Shown piece after piece: positions 44,288 to 53,259 of a stretch of 64,000 nucleotides of DNA. This DNA is from Alphaproteobacteria bacterium (GTDB taxonomy: Bacteria > Pseudomonadota > Alphaproteobacteria > UBA6615), in contig JAJFJA010000033.1 of assembly GCA_021774445.1 (NCBI GenBank), positions 1-64,000 on the forward strand, given 5' to 3'. Made by a program: the position numbers and the translations under genes. Under the pieces are notes generated by a model that saw only the letters and a list, made by a program, of their open reading frames with translations, was not told the origin of the DNA and did not search any database. Numbering within the stretch: position 1 is the first letter of the stretch; every line of letters begins with the position of its first letter.

Positions 44288-44494
44288 ATGAGATCCGAGT
44301 ATTACATCAGCCATGCGGGCATGCTGAGCTATCTGGCCCGGGAATTTCGCACCGCCGCGTCGATGGAGCATGACGGCCGGCGCTACGCCGCCTATGCGGA
44401 TGTACTGGACCGTATTGTCAGCGATCTGATGACTAGCGAGGACAATGCCCCGGTCAGCAAGACCGCGGTCTCGGGCTCCGTCGCGGTGCCCTAG
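44288..44494 (+). CDS. Small protein, paralogue of the product at 40919-41119
   Basis: A 68-residue protein starting MRSEYYISHAGMLSYLAREF. It aligns over ~50 residues with the product at 40919-41119. Divergent from the ECF sigma gene by about 200 bp. The shared conserved core (HAGML-x-YL-x-x-EFR, DLM-x-S) suggests a real family of unknown role. Confidence 0.6.
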   Translation: MRSEYYISHAGMLSYLAREFRTAASMEHDGRRYAAYADVLDRIVSDLMTSEDNAPVSKTAVSGSVAVP

Positions 44495-44523
44495 GCACGG
44501 TGGAACGGCCCTCGCGTCCGGGT

Positions 44524-45396
44524 CTAGCTATTGACGAAGATGCCGACCATCGCCTTGATCGTGCGTCCTGCTTGGGTGTATCGGATGGCGCGCCACACGG
44601 GCGTGCTTCTGAGGCGGACGCGCAGGCTTTGCTTACGGTAAATGGTGACAGGGCGACCGAGAAATTCCGACTCCTTGTTAAACTGGCGGGGCCGGCGTTG
44701 TTTCAGGCGGGCGCGATAAAGCGCCGCATAGCGAGGCTGACAAAAGAATACCTTGTTGAAACTTATGGCGAAGGGGACGAGTTGGTCCGGATGGTCCCGG
44801 AAGTGTCTTACGACCCCTTCCGATACCCCCGGCCAGGCCGGTTGGAAGTAATCGTCAACAATGACGACGCCGCCGTCGCACAGTGAGGCTGCCGCCAACG
44901 CCAGGTCGTTCTGGGTGAGATAGGCTGTGTGGCCGCCATCGATGCTGAACAGGCGGACCTTGCCGCAAGGGGCGGTGATCTGGGCAGGCGTCACGGCCTC
45001 CGAGCTGGATTTGATCAGGTGAATCTGCGGGGAGGCGCCAACGACTCTGGCTAAGTTGTCGCGAAATGCAGTTGGGGAACCGCGTCCAGAACGATCGATG
45101 TTAAGGTGCTGCATCTCGAATACGTCGATACAAAATGCGGTCTCGTCGCGGTGAGTCAGCAGATACAGCAGGATAAAGAGCTTGCCGTGATGCACGCCGA
45201 TTTCGCCGACGCTGCCGGAAATTCCTTGCTCCGTCTGAATATGGCCAAGATCGGCGATGATTCCAGCGTCGAGGCCGTTCAGCCAACCCTTCACCCTGAT
45301 CCGGCCGAGGCGCGCGTAACTGTCGATCCGACGGTGACGGAACCTTGGTGTTGGGGTTGCGTGGGTTACCACTTCCGTTTGGTATGCTACCGACAC
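44524..45396 (-). CDS. Class I SAM-dependent methyltransferase (Methyltransf_24-like)
   Basis: A 290-residue protein. The Rossmann core has GSVGEIGVHHGKLFILLYLL as the SAM-binding loop, VDVFEMQ-like FCIDVFEMQHL after strand 2, and LFSIDGGHTAYLTQNDL and VIVDDYFQPAWPGVSEGV further on. This type is often linked with surface-polysaccharide genes, but none lies here. Substrate unknown. Confidence 0.75.
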   Translation of the reverse strand: MSVAYQTEVVTHATPTPRFRHRRIDSYARLGRIRVKGWLNGLDAGIIADLGHIQTEQGISGSVGEIGVHHGKLFILLYLLTHRDETAFCIDVFEMQHLNIDRSGRGSPTAFRDNLARVVGASPQIHLIKSSSEAVTPAQITAPCGKVRLFSIDGGHTAYLTQNDLALAAASLCDGGVVIVDDYFQPAWPGVSEGVVRHFRDHPDQLVPFAISFNKVFFCQPRYAALYRARLKQRRPRQFNKESEFLGRPVTIYRKQSLRVRLRSTPVWRAIRYTQAGRTIKAMVGIFVNS

Positions 45397-45590
45397 GAAG
45401 AAATACTCCCCCTTCGATATCTTGAACTAATGGCGAAAATAGCGAACCGTCCTTCGGATTAGTCATATTCTTTGGTGGTAGCCCTGCGAGAAACAGGGCT
45501 GGCCGAAGTCTGGTGGTGATCATCATAGGCAGCAGAGATGGGTATAATCGTGGTCGAGTTGTGGCGAATACGGGCGAGAGGGAATGACCG

Positions 45591-45947
45591 ATGAAATCGA
45601 CGAAGCTAATGGTTTTCATGGCGGGCGTATGCCTAGCCGCAGGCAGCGCGGCGGCCGGCGAAATCGTCACGCGGGGCGGTGGGCAAGTCTGGGTACCGCA
45701 GTCCTGTGAAAGGCCGTCGGCGCCGGCAGTCGACCGGACGGACGCACAGGCGCTCAATGAGTCGATCAACCGCTTCAACCGCTATGTTGCGTCGGTGGAC
45801 GCTTATAATCGGTGCCTGAGCGACGAAGCGGCGCGGGATAGCGAGGTCCTGGTCGGGATCATCAATGGAAGTGTGCGGGACCTGCAGCAGGAGGCGATCG
45901 CGGGCGTGGAGGTAGAGCGCGCCGGTCTGGTGCGCGCGGACCCCTAG
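45591..45947 (+). CDS. Exported protein of unknown function
   Basis: A 118-residue protein with a Sec signal, cleavage near SAAAG (about 22-23). The mature part has two cysteines (QSCERP, YNRCLSDE) and a helical middle (LNESINRFNRYVASVDAYNRCL), as in small periplasmic proteins of alphaproteobacteria. No family recognised. Stop codons overlap those of the convergent gene. Confidence 0.6.
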   Translation: MKSTKLMVFMAGVCLAAGSAAAGEIVTRGGGQVWVPQSCERPSAPAVDRTDAQALNESINRFNRYVASVDAYNRCLSDEAARDSEVLVGIINGSVRDLQQEAIAGVEVERAGLVRADP

Positions 45948-46180
45948 TGGATGGCCTTGCTGGGGGAGCCGCCGGTCGATAACTCAAAGGCGCGATCAAG
46001 GGCGACCGCGCTACAACGACGGGCCGTGCCCGGCTCGCCATGGTGGGTGAGTGCGAGGTCCTTGAGGGCCATGGTCACGGCCGCCAACGCGGCGCCCGTG
46101 TCCTCTTCCTCGAGGGCCTCCATAATGACCTCGTAAATCTCGGCTACACCGAGATTCGACTTGTCTTCTTCACCAACCAT
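45944..46180 (-). CDS. Small cytoplasmic protein of unknown function
   Basis: A 78-residue protein with acidic, helical character (VAEIYEVIMEALEEEDTGAALAAV). It is convergent with the exported protein, with overlapping stops. The strongly protein-like composition supports it, but there is no homology call and no clear ribosome site. Confidence 0.5.
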   Translation of the reverse strand: MVGEEDKSNLGVAEIYEVIMEALEEEDTGAALAAVTMALKDLALTHHGEPGTARRCSAVALDRAFELSTGGSPSKAIH

Positions 46181-46441
46181 TCGGGCTTGTCCAGCTTGCT
46201 CAAGGCGACCAGTGTAGCGGCTCCCGGCGCTTGTGAAATGGACAATCGGGGATAGGGCCGACGGGGTAATCGGATCGTTTGGAGCAGTCGGCTACCAACT
46301 CAGACGGGGGCAACCGAGCCGAAAGGCGGGTGCCACGAATTGCCATTGTTATTGAGGGTTGATGGGCGTTGGCCGGGATCGACGGGGTCGACTAAGATGC
46401 CGGCTGCGGTAATGGGATTAGGCTGGGAGGCGGCCGGAGCT

Positions 46442-47740
46442 ATGAGTTTACAGGCGCTTGAGGCGCAGTTGGTCGATGACAATACTAAGGGGTACCCAGA
46501 TGGGGTCGCGGCTGTGCCTCTTGGGCAGATCGGGGCCCAGGGGTGGAACCTCCTTCGCGAGGATTTGCCGCTGCCGGTAGCCGTCCTGCGGCAAAGCGCG
46601 GTGGCGAATAATAGTCGCTGGATGCAGAAGTTCGTCGCCCTTTCCGGGGCGGTTTTGTGCCCGCATGGCAAGACGACCATGAGCCCGCAGCTATTTCAGC
46701 GGCAACTCGACGACGGAGCCTGGGGGATAACCATGGGCACCGTGGACCAGGTGCGGATCTGCCGAGGCCATGGCATCGAGCGGATCATCCTGGCCAACCA
46801 GCTGGTGGGCCGGCAGGGGATTGGCTACATCCTGGATGAGCTGCATCGAGATCCGAACTTTGATTTTTATTGCCTGGTTGATTCGGTGGCGGGTGTGGAG
46901 CGCCTTGCGGCCGCGGTGGCCGCGCATCCGCTAGAGCGACCCCTGCAAGTGCTGCTGGAAGGTGGCGTGGTTGGCGGACGTACCGGATGCCGTGACGTCG
47001 AAGGGGCGGTAGCGGTTGCCGAGGCGGTGCGGGCGGCGGCGCCGAATCTCAGCTTGCGTGGCGTCGAGGGCTTTGAGGGCCTGATCGCCGGCGACAGCGC
47101 GGCGGAGCGAGAGAAAAAAGTTACCTCGTTCCTCGATTTTCTCGTCGGGCTGGCCGTTCGCGGGGTGCGCGAGGACTGGTTCGGTCCGGGGCCGGTGATC
47201 CTGACCGCAGGCGGATCAGCCTTTTACGACTTGGTGGCGGAACGCTTTGCCGAACTGGGCAGCGACCGCGAAGCGCTGATCGTAATCCGCAGCGGTTGCT
47301 ATCTGTCCCATGATTCGGCGATGTATCGCGAGCTGTTCGAGCGGCTAAAGACTCGTTCGGCGACGGCGCGTGAGCTCGGCGGCGGCTTGCAGCCGGCGCT
47401 GGAAGTCTGGGCCATGGTGCAATCGACCCCTGAAACGGGTCTCGCCATTGCCACCATGGGGCGGCGCGATGTTTCATTCGACGTCGGGATGCCAGTGCCG
47501 CAGCATTGGTACCGGTCCGGAAAGCATGAGGTGCCGGAAGCGCTTGGCTCCGACTATTCGGTGGCCGGTCTGAACGACCAACATGCGTATATTAGCGTGC
47601 CGGTGGATTCACCGCTGCGCGTTGGTGACTTGATCAGTTTCGGCGTGTCGCATCCCTGCACCACGTTCGACCGCTGGCAGCTGATTTACCTGGTCGATGA
47701 CGCCTACAACGTTACCGGTGCAATTCGAACATTTTTCTGA
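46442..47740 (+). CDS. D-threonine aldolase-like / alanine-racemase-fold PLP enzyme
   Basis: A 432-residue fold-type III PLP enzyme. The PLP lysine is Lys77 in LCPHGKTTM, and the C-terminal metal-type residues lie in VSHPCTTFDRW, as in D-threonine/D-serine aldolase or dehydratase relatives. The reaction may be aldol cleavage or deamination of a D-amino acid. GGAG precedes ATG 46442; the longer frame from 46340 lacks support. The threonine-synthase-like gene begins 4 bp after its stop. Confidence 0.8.
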   Translation: MSLQALEAQLVDDNTKGYPDGVAAVPLGQIGAQGWNLLREDLPLPVAVLRQSAVANNSRWMQKFVALSGAVLCPHGKTTMSPQLFQRQLDDGAWGITMGTVDQVRICRGHGIERIILANQLVGRQGIGYILDELHRDPNFDFYCLVDSVAGVERLAAAVAAHPLERPLQVLLEGGVVGGRTGCRDVEGAVAVAEAVRAAAPNLSLRGVEGFEGLIAGDSAAEREKKVTSFLDFLVGLAVRGVREDWFGPGPVILTAGGSAFYDLVAERFAELGSDREALIVIRSGCYLSHDSAMYRELFERLKTRSATARELGGGLQPALEVWAMVQSTPETGLAIATMGRRDVSFDVGMPVPQHWYRSGKHEVPEALGSDYSVAGLNDQHAYISVPVDSPLRVGDLISFGVSHPCTTFDRWQLIYLVDDAYNVTGAIRTFF

Positions 47741-47744
47741 GGAT

Positions 47745-48992
47745 ATGACAGACTCAAACCTGACGTCGGAACGCCCGACTTTCGTGACTCATCTGTCCTG
47801 TAGTGCGACCGGTGAACGTTATGCCGCCGATCAACTGCATGGGCTCTCCGCGGCCGGTAAGCCGCTTTTGGTGTATTACGACCATCAGGCGCAGGCGGCG
47901 AGCCTGGACAAAGAGGTCCTCGCCGCGCGGCCACCGGATATGTGGCGGTACCGCGAGTTTCTGCCGGTGCGGAAAGCCCACAACATCGTCTCGCTGGGCG
48001 AGAGCATGACGCCCCTAGTGACATTACCGCGAACCGCGGCGCGTTTGAATGCGGCGGAGATTCTGGTCAAGGATGAAGGCCGGCTGCCGACCGGTTCGTT
48101 CAAGGCACGGGGGTTATGCTTGGCCGTCTGCATGGCCAAGGAGCTGGGCATTACGCGGATGGCGATGCCGACGAATGGCAATGCCGGCGCGGCCTTGGCG
48201 GCCTACTGCTCGCGCGCCGATATCGAGTCCTACGTTTTCTGCCCGGATGACACGCCGGAAGTGAATGTTCGCGAGATTGCGTTGCAGGGCGCAAAGGTGT
48301 GGCGAGTCAACGGGTTGATTAACGATTGCGGACGGATCGTCGGCGAAGGCAAAGCGGCGATGGATTGGTTCGACGCGTCGACGCTGAAAGAGCCCTATCG
48401 GATCGAGGGCAAGAAAACCATGGGCTTGGAGCTGGCCGAGCAGTTGGGCTGGTCGGTGCCCGATATCATCTTCTATCCGACCGGGGGCGGCACCGGGCTC
48501 ATCGGTATGTGGAAAGCGTTTCAAGAGCTGGAGGCGATTGGCTGGCTTGGCGGGAAGCGGCCGCGCATGGTCGCGGTGCAGGCGGAAGGCTGCGCGCCCA
48601 TTGTTAAGGCGTTCGAGGACGGCACCGAGCATGCGGAGTTGTGGCCGGATGCCCATACGGTGGCGAGCGGTATTCGGGTGCCCGTGGCGGTCGGCGATTT
48701 CCTGATTTTGCGGGCGGTGCGGGAGAGCGGTGGTTTTGCCATTGCGGTGCCCGACGAGGCGATCACCTTGGCGCAACAGCAGGCGGCCCGTGCGGATGGA
48801 TTGTTGCTGGGGCCCGAGGGAGCCGCCACTTTGGCGGCTTATGAGCAGGCCCTAGCGGATGGTTGCGTCGCGCGCGACGAGCGCGCGTTGCTGTTCAATT
48901 GCGGGACCGGGTTGAAATATCCGATGCCGGCGGCCGATCAGAGATTGGACCGGACTAAGCCGATCGACTATGCGGCGCTGGCGGCGGTTTAG
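47745..48992 (+). CDS. Threonine-synthase-like PLP enzyme
   Basis: A 415-residue fold-type II PLP enzyme. Lys120 in PTGSFKARGL is the cofactor lysine; the glycine loop is YPTGGGTGLIG and the final anchor FNCGTGLKYP. The N-terminal part has a cysteine (LSCSATGERY), as in type-2 threonine synthases. It may be a second threonine synthase or act on a related phosphorylated amino acid. It is tightly coupled to the D-threonine-aldolase-like gene, 4 bp upstream. Confidence 0.82.
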   Translation: MTDSNLTSERPTFVTHLSCSATGERYAADQLHGLSAAGKPLLVYYDHQAQAASLDKEVLAARPPDMWRYREFLPVRKAHNIVSLGESMTPLVTLPRTAARLNAAEILVKDEGRLPTGSFKARGLCLAVCMAKELGITRMAMPTNGNAGAALAAYCSRADIESYVFCPDDTPEVNVREIALQGAKVWRVNGLINDCGRIVGEGKAAMDWFDASTLKEPYRIEGKKTMGLELAEQLGWSVPDIIFYPTGGGTGLIGMWKAFQELEAIGWLGGKRPRMVAVQAEGCAPIVKAFEDGTEHAELWPDAHTVASGIRVPVAVGDFLILRAVRESGGFAIAVPDEAITLAQQQAARADGLLLGPEGAATLAAYEQALADGCVARDERALLFNCGTGLKYPMPAADQRLDRTKPIDYAALAAV

Positions 48993-49513
48993 CGAAGCAC
49001 GCCGTCAAGAAGAGGCGCCGCCGCCCCGAGGCGGCGGGCGACGGCTTCGCGGTCGACCGCCTGGGGGTCGGCAAGGACTTGGCCGATCGGCCGCTGATCG
49101 AGGGTCACGTCGGCGAGTAGTTCCTCACGGGTAACCAGGCTGTTGCCGTCGCTATCGAAGCCCGCCATGAGCTGTTCGATACCGATGGAGTCGGTGACGA
49201 ATAATCCAAGGGCAAGGGCCGAGCGTTCCTGCCGGGTTAGGGTGCTTTGCCGCCAGAGAAGCCAATCTCCCATGATCGCCCGGACGAGTGTCGCTTCGGC
49301 CGGGGAGATGCTGCCGTCGGCATTGGTGTCGGTGAAAAGCCAACCGCTGTCGACGCACTTTTGCGCCGGTTGATTGAGACAAACCGGAACGGCGCCGATC
49401 ACGAAACGGTCGAAGGCGGCGACGGCGGGCGAGGGAGCCGGCTCGGCCGCTTGAGCGGCCCCGAGGCTACAGAACAGGAAAGCAGCCGATAGCAGATGTG
49501 TGATTGGGGGCAT
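48989..49513 (-). CDS. Exported EF-hand protein
   Basis: A 174-residue protein with a Sec signal (HLLSAAFLFCSLGAAQA, cleavage about residue 22). It has two EF-hand-type loops: DTNADGSISPAE and DSDGNSLVTREE. Probably a periplasmic calcium-binding protein of unknown role. ATG 49513 is chosen because it gives the signal peptide. Its stop overlaps that of the threonine-synthase-like gene. Confidence 0.7.
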   Translation of the reverse strand: MPPITHLLSAAFLFCSLGAAQAAEPAPSPAVAAFDRFVIGAVPVCLNQPAQKCVDSGWLFTDTNADGSISPAEATLVRAIMGDWLLWRQSTLTRQERSALALGLFVTDSIGIEQLMAGFDSDGNSLVTREELLADVTLDQRPIGQVLADPQAVDREAVARRLGAAAPLLDGVLR

Positions 49514-49637
49514 CCTAGTCTCGCTGGTGGGTACCGTCCTTGCTGCTTTAGCCCCGTGCAAGAGCCGATGCAAGGCCCCGGCGATCACCTTTGCGGAATG
49601 TTGAGGGTCAATGAAAGTGGCGTCTGGTGAGGGCGGG

Positions 49638-50414
49638 TTAGGCGTAGTCGACAAATTTATCGATGGCCGTGCGATCATAGCCTTTGCTGGCGACGAGCAA
49701 TTGTTGGGTGTAGGGGTGCGTGGGGGATGCGGATTTTAGCTGCCCCGCGGTAAGTTTCTCGACGATGCTGCCATGGTTCATGACGGCCAGGCGATCACAC
49801 ATATTGGAAACCACGGCCAAATCATGGCTGACCAGGATATAGGTCAGGTTGCGCTGTTTTCTGAGTCGGCGCAGTAGGTTAAGCACTTCCGCCTGCACCG
49901 ATACATCAAGCGCCGAGGTCGGCTCGTCGAGCAAGAGGATCTTCGGTTCGAGGATCAGGGCGCGGGCGATGGCAACGCGTTGGCGTTGACCGCCGGATAA
50001 CTGATGCGGATAGCGGAAACGGAACTGCCGGTTCAGGCCGACATCCGAAAGGGCCTGATCGATGCGTCGGTCGGCGTCGCCTAGCCGGTGGATGGCGACA
50101 GGTTCGGCCAGGATATTGTTGACTGTCCGGCGCGGATGCAGCGAGCCGTAGGGGTCCTGAAAGACCATTTGGACAAGCTTGTAGAAGCTGCGTTCACGAC
50201 GGGGGGTCTGATTTTGACCGCTGATCACGATGCGACCGGTCCAATTCGCGTTGAGGCCGCAGAGGGCACGCAACACCGTGGACTTGCCGGACCCCGACTC
50301 CCCGACCAGGCCGAAGCTTTCATTCGCCGCTACATGGGCGGAGAACCCGCGAACGGCGTGGACCGCGTTGCGGCCGCTGCCAAAGGATATGTCCAGATCT
50401 TCGATGGCAATCAC
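49638..50414 (-). CDS. Peptide ABC transporter ATPase (DppF-like)
   Basis: A 258-residue ATPase. Walker A is GESGSGKST, signature LSGGQRQRVAIARAL, Walker B ILLLDEPTSALD, and the C-terminal oligopeptide region is PTHPYTQQLL. Starts at a GTG that overlaps the DppD-like stop by 4 bp (GTGA). It lacks most of the usual DppF C-terminal extension and is therefore rather short. Confidence 0.92.
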   Translation of the reverse strand: MIAIEDLDISFGSGRNAVHAVRGFSAHVAANESFGLVGESGSGKSTVLRALCGLNANWTGRIVISGQNQTPRRERSFYKLVQMVFQDPYGSLHPRRTVNNILAEPVAIHRLGDADRRIDQALSDVGLNRQFRFRYPHQLSGGQRQRVAIARALILEPKILLLDEPTSALDVSVQAEVLNLLRRLRKQRNLTYILVSHDLAVVSNMCDRLAVMNHGSIVEKLTAGQLKSASPTHPYTQQLLVASKGYDRTAIDKFVDYA

Positions 50415-51262
50415 TCGTGCGCCTCCAGCCAAGCGGGGTCGCGCTCAAGCACCGGCAGATCGATGGCGCCGGCCTCGATTTTCGGCAGACATTGCAGCAG
50501 GCCGCGGGTGTATGGGTGTTTTGCCGATTGCAGATCCCTGGCGTCGCAAACTTCCATCACCTGCCCGGAATACATGATGACCACGCGGTCGCAAAAGGAG
50601 GCGACGAGGCTGAGGTCGTGGCTGATGAAGATCAGGCCCATGCCGCGTTGGGTCACGAGGTCGTCGAGGATCGCCAAGACTTGGAGCTGAACCGTCACAT
50701 CAAGGGCGGAGGTGGGCTCATCGGCGATCAGCAGATCGGGCTCGGGAACCAGCATCATGGCAATCATGATGCGTTGGCCCATGCCGCCGGAAACCTCATG
50801 GGGGTAGGCACGGTAGACCCGTTCCGGGTCGCGAATACGGACGGCGTCGAGCATGACGAGGGCGCGCTGCCGGGCCTGGGATTCGCTGCTGCCGTGGTGG
50901 ACGCGGTAGGCTTCGGTGATCTGCTTGCCGACCGTCAGCACGGGGTTTAGCGAGAATTTGGGATCCTGCATCACCATGGAGATGCGCTGGCCGCGGATGG
51001 CGCGCATCTGGCGGGGTGACGCCCGCAGGATGTCGACACCGTCGAAGCTGAGCTCATCGGCCCGAACGCGACCCGGCAACGGGATCAGGCGGAGAATGGC
51101 CCTGGCAGTCATGGATTTGCCGGATCCGGATTCGCCGACGATGCCGATCTTCTCCTGGCCGACGCTTAGGTTGAGCCCGCGTACGGCCTGTACCAGTCCG
51201 ACCCTGGTGGGGAAATCCACGCTGAGGTTGCGGACCGTCAGGAGCGGCTTTGTGTCGCTCAC
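50411..51262 (-). CDS. Peptide ABC transporter ATPase (DppD-like)
   Basis: A 283-residue ATPase. Walker A GESGSGKSM, signature VSGGMGQRIMIAMML, Walker B LLIADEPTSALD, and the C-terminal KHPYTRGLLQCLPKI oligopeptide motif. The start is a GTG at 51262 overlapping the preceding permease stop; the long open frame upstream is the permease in another frame. Confidence 0.92.
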   Translation of the reverse strand: MSDTKPLLTVRNLSVDFPTRVGLVQAVRGLNLSVGQEKIGIVGESGSGKSMTARAILRLIPLPGRVRADELSFDGVDILRASPRQMRAIRGQRISMVMQDPKFSLNPVLTVGKQITEAYRVHHGSSESQARQRALVMLDAVRIRDPERVYRAYPHEVSGGMGQRIMIAMMLVPEPDLLIADEPTSALDVTVQLQVLAILDDLVTQRGMGLIFISHDLSLVASFCDRVVIMYSGQVMEVCDARDLQSAKHPYTRGLLQCLPKIEAGAIDLPVLERDPAWLEAHE

Positions 51263-52176
51263 CGGGCGGCGCTCTTGGGGTCGAGCACATCGCGCAAGCC
51301 GTCTCCCAACAAGTTGAAGCCCATGCTGACGATGAGGATCGCCATACCGGGCACGGTGGGCACCCACCATTGGTCGAGCAGGAATTGCCGGCCCGACGCG
51401 ATCATGGCGCCCCATTCCGGCAATGGGGGCTGGGCGCCGAGCCCAAGAAAACCGAGACCGGCAGCGGTGAGGATGATACCGGCCATGTCGAGGGTCAGGC
51501 GGATGATCACGGAGGACAAGCAAAGGGGAACGATGTGGTAGGTCAGCAATCGGGCGGAAGAAGCGCCTTGGGCCCTGGCAGCCTGGACGAATTCGGAATT
51601 GCGGATCGTCAGGGTTTCGGCGCGGGCAATGCGGGCATAGGGCGACCAGGTGGTGATGGCGATGGCGAGGACGGCATTTTCCAATCCAGGGCCGAGAACC
51701 GAAACCAGCGCCAGAGCCAAGATCAGTCTTGGAAAAGCCAAGAAGATATCGGTGATCCGCATCAGTAGATTATCGACCCAGCCGCCGAGAAAGCCGGCGA
51801 CGGTGCCGATAATGAGACCGATCGGCACCACGATGATGCCGACGAGGGCGACGATCCGCAGCGTCACGCGTGAGCCCCAGACAATGCGGTCGTAGATGTC
51901 GCGGCCAAGTTCGTCGGTGCCGAACCAATGGGCGGTGCTGGGCGGAAGCAGGCGCTGGGAAAGCTCCTGGTGGATACCGTCGCCACCCGTAATCAATGGC
52001 GCGAAGAGGGCGGCGAGGATGAGGGCCAGGATAATCAGGAAGCCGGCCATGGCGACAGGATTGGCGGAGAAGGTGGTCCAGGCGAGATAGAAGCGCTGGC
52101 AGCGCGCCTGCATGGCGGATTCCGGCGATTCAGACAGTAACCAGGCTCTGATGCCGGGGTTCGGGATAGCGCTCAT
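51259..52176 (-). CDS. Peptide ABC transporter permease (DppC-like)
   Basis: A 305-residue inner-membrane permease with about six helices and the BPD_transp_1 EAA loop (EFVQAARAQGASSARLLTYHIVP). A cytoplasmic N-terminal arm precedes helix 1. Its ATG overlaps the DppB-like stop by 4 bp. Confidence 0.93.
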   Translation of the reverse strand: MSAIPNPGIRAWLLSESPESAMQARCQRFYLAWTTFSANPVAMAGFLIILALILAALFAPLITGGDGIHQELSQRLLPPSTAHWFGTDELGRDIYDRIVWGSRVTLRIVALVGIIVVPIGLIIGTVAGFLGGWVDNLLMRITDIFLAFPRLILALALVSVLGPGLENAVLAIAITTWSPYARIARAETLTIRNSEFVQAARAQGASSARLLTYHIVPLCLSSVIIRLTLDMAGIILTAAGLGFLGLGAQPPLPEWGAMIASGRQFLLDQWWVPTVPGMAILIVSMGFNLLGDGLRDVLDPKSAAR

Positions 52177-53237
52177 CGGACGCGGGGGTCGACGATCTTA
52201 TACAGGGCGTCGGAGATCATATTGATGCCGATAAAGCACATGCCGACGACCATGGTGCCACCGATTACCGCGTTCATATCCGAATTGAATAGGGAGTTGG
52301 TGATGTATTGCCCGATGCCCGGCCAGGCGAATACGGTCTCGGTGAGCACGGAGCCCTCAAGCAGGGACGCGAAGGTCAGCCCGATAATGGTGATGAGCTG
52401 GATCAGCACGTTGCGAAAGGCGTGGCGCCAGATGACGGCGAGTTCCGACATCCCCTTAACGCGGGCGGTGAGGACGTATTCCTGGCTGAGCTGGTCGAGC
52501 ATGAAGCTGCGGGTCATGCGGGCGACATAGGCGAGCGCAAAGGTGCCGAGGATAATGCCGGGCAACACGAGGTGACCCGCCGCGTTCCAGAAAACCGTCC
52601 ATTCCTTTTGGAGCGCAGAGTCGATGAGGATGACACCCGTGACCTGAGTGACGATGCCGTCGTAATAAACTTCGATGCGCCCGGGACCGGGGAACCAGTC
52701 CAGACGGGCGTAGAACACCAGAAGCGAGACCATGCCGAACCAGAAGACCGGAACGGAATAGCCGAAGAGACCGACTATGCGGACGAAATGGTCGATCAAG
52801 CGGCCTTGGTTGACCGCTGCCAAGACGCCCATTGGCACACCGAAGACGACGCCGATAATGATGCCGACAGTGGCCAGTTCCAGGGTTGCCGGAAAGAAAA
52901 TCAGAATATCCGTCAGCACGGGGCGGGCGGTCATAATCGAGGTGCCGAAATCACCGCGCAGAACGCTGGTGATGTAGATCCAATATTGCACGAGGATCGG
53001 CTTGTCGAGGCCGAGTGCGAAGAAGACCGCTTCGTAGGTTTCCTTGGAGGCACGGTCGCCGACAATGGCGATGACCGGATCGACCGGCATGACTCGACCG
53101 ATAATAAAGGTGACCGCCGTCAGCCCGAGGAAAGTCAGGCCGAGGGTGTAAGCAAGACTAGCGATTTTGAGCAAAAACGGTGGCAGGGACGGCTGCTTAG
53201 CCGCCCCTGCCGTGACCGAAGGATCAACAACCGCCAT
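52173..53237 (-). CDS. Peptide ABC transporter permease (DppB-like)
   Basis: A 354-residue permease of the DppB/OppB family. Helix 1 (LGLTFLGLTAVTFIIGRVMPVDP) is followed by a periplasmic loop, the DFGTSIMT motif and the EAA loop (EYVLTARVKGMSELAVIWRHAFRN). A little longer than usual at the N-terminus. Confidence 0.93.
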   Translation of the reverse strand: MAVVDPSVTAGAAKQPSLPPFLLKIASLAYTLGLTFLGLTAVTFIIGRVMPVDPVIAIVGDRASKETYEAVFFALGLDKPILVQYWIYITSVLRGDFGTSIMTARPVLTDILIFFPATLELATVGIIIGVVFGVPMGVLAAVNQGRLIDHFVRIVGLFGYSVPVFWFGMVSLLVFYARLDWFPGPGRIEVYYDGIVTQVTGVILIDSALQKEWTVFWNAAGHLVLPGIILGTFALAYVARMTRSFMLDQLSQEYVLTARVKGMSELAVIWRHAFRNVLIQLITIIGLTFASLLEGSVLTETVFAWPGIGQYITNSLFNSDMNAVIGGTMVVGMCFIGINMISDALYKIVDPRVR

Positions 53238-53259
53238 CGACCCGGTTGCTCCAGGTCAG

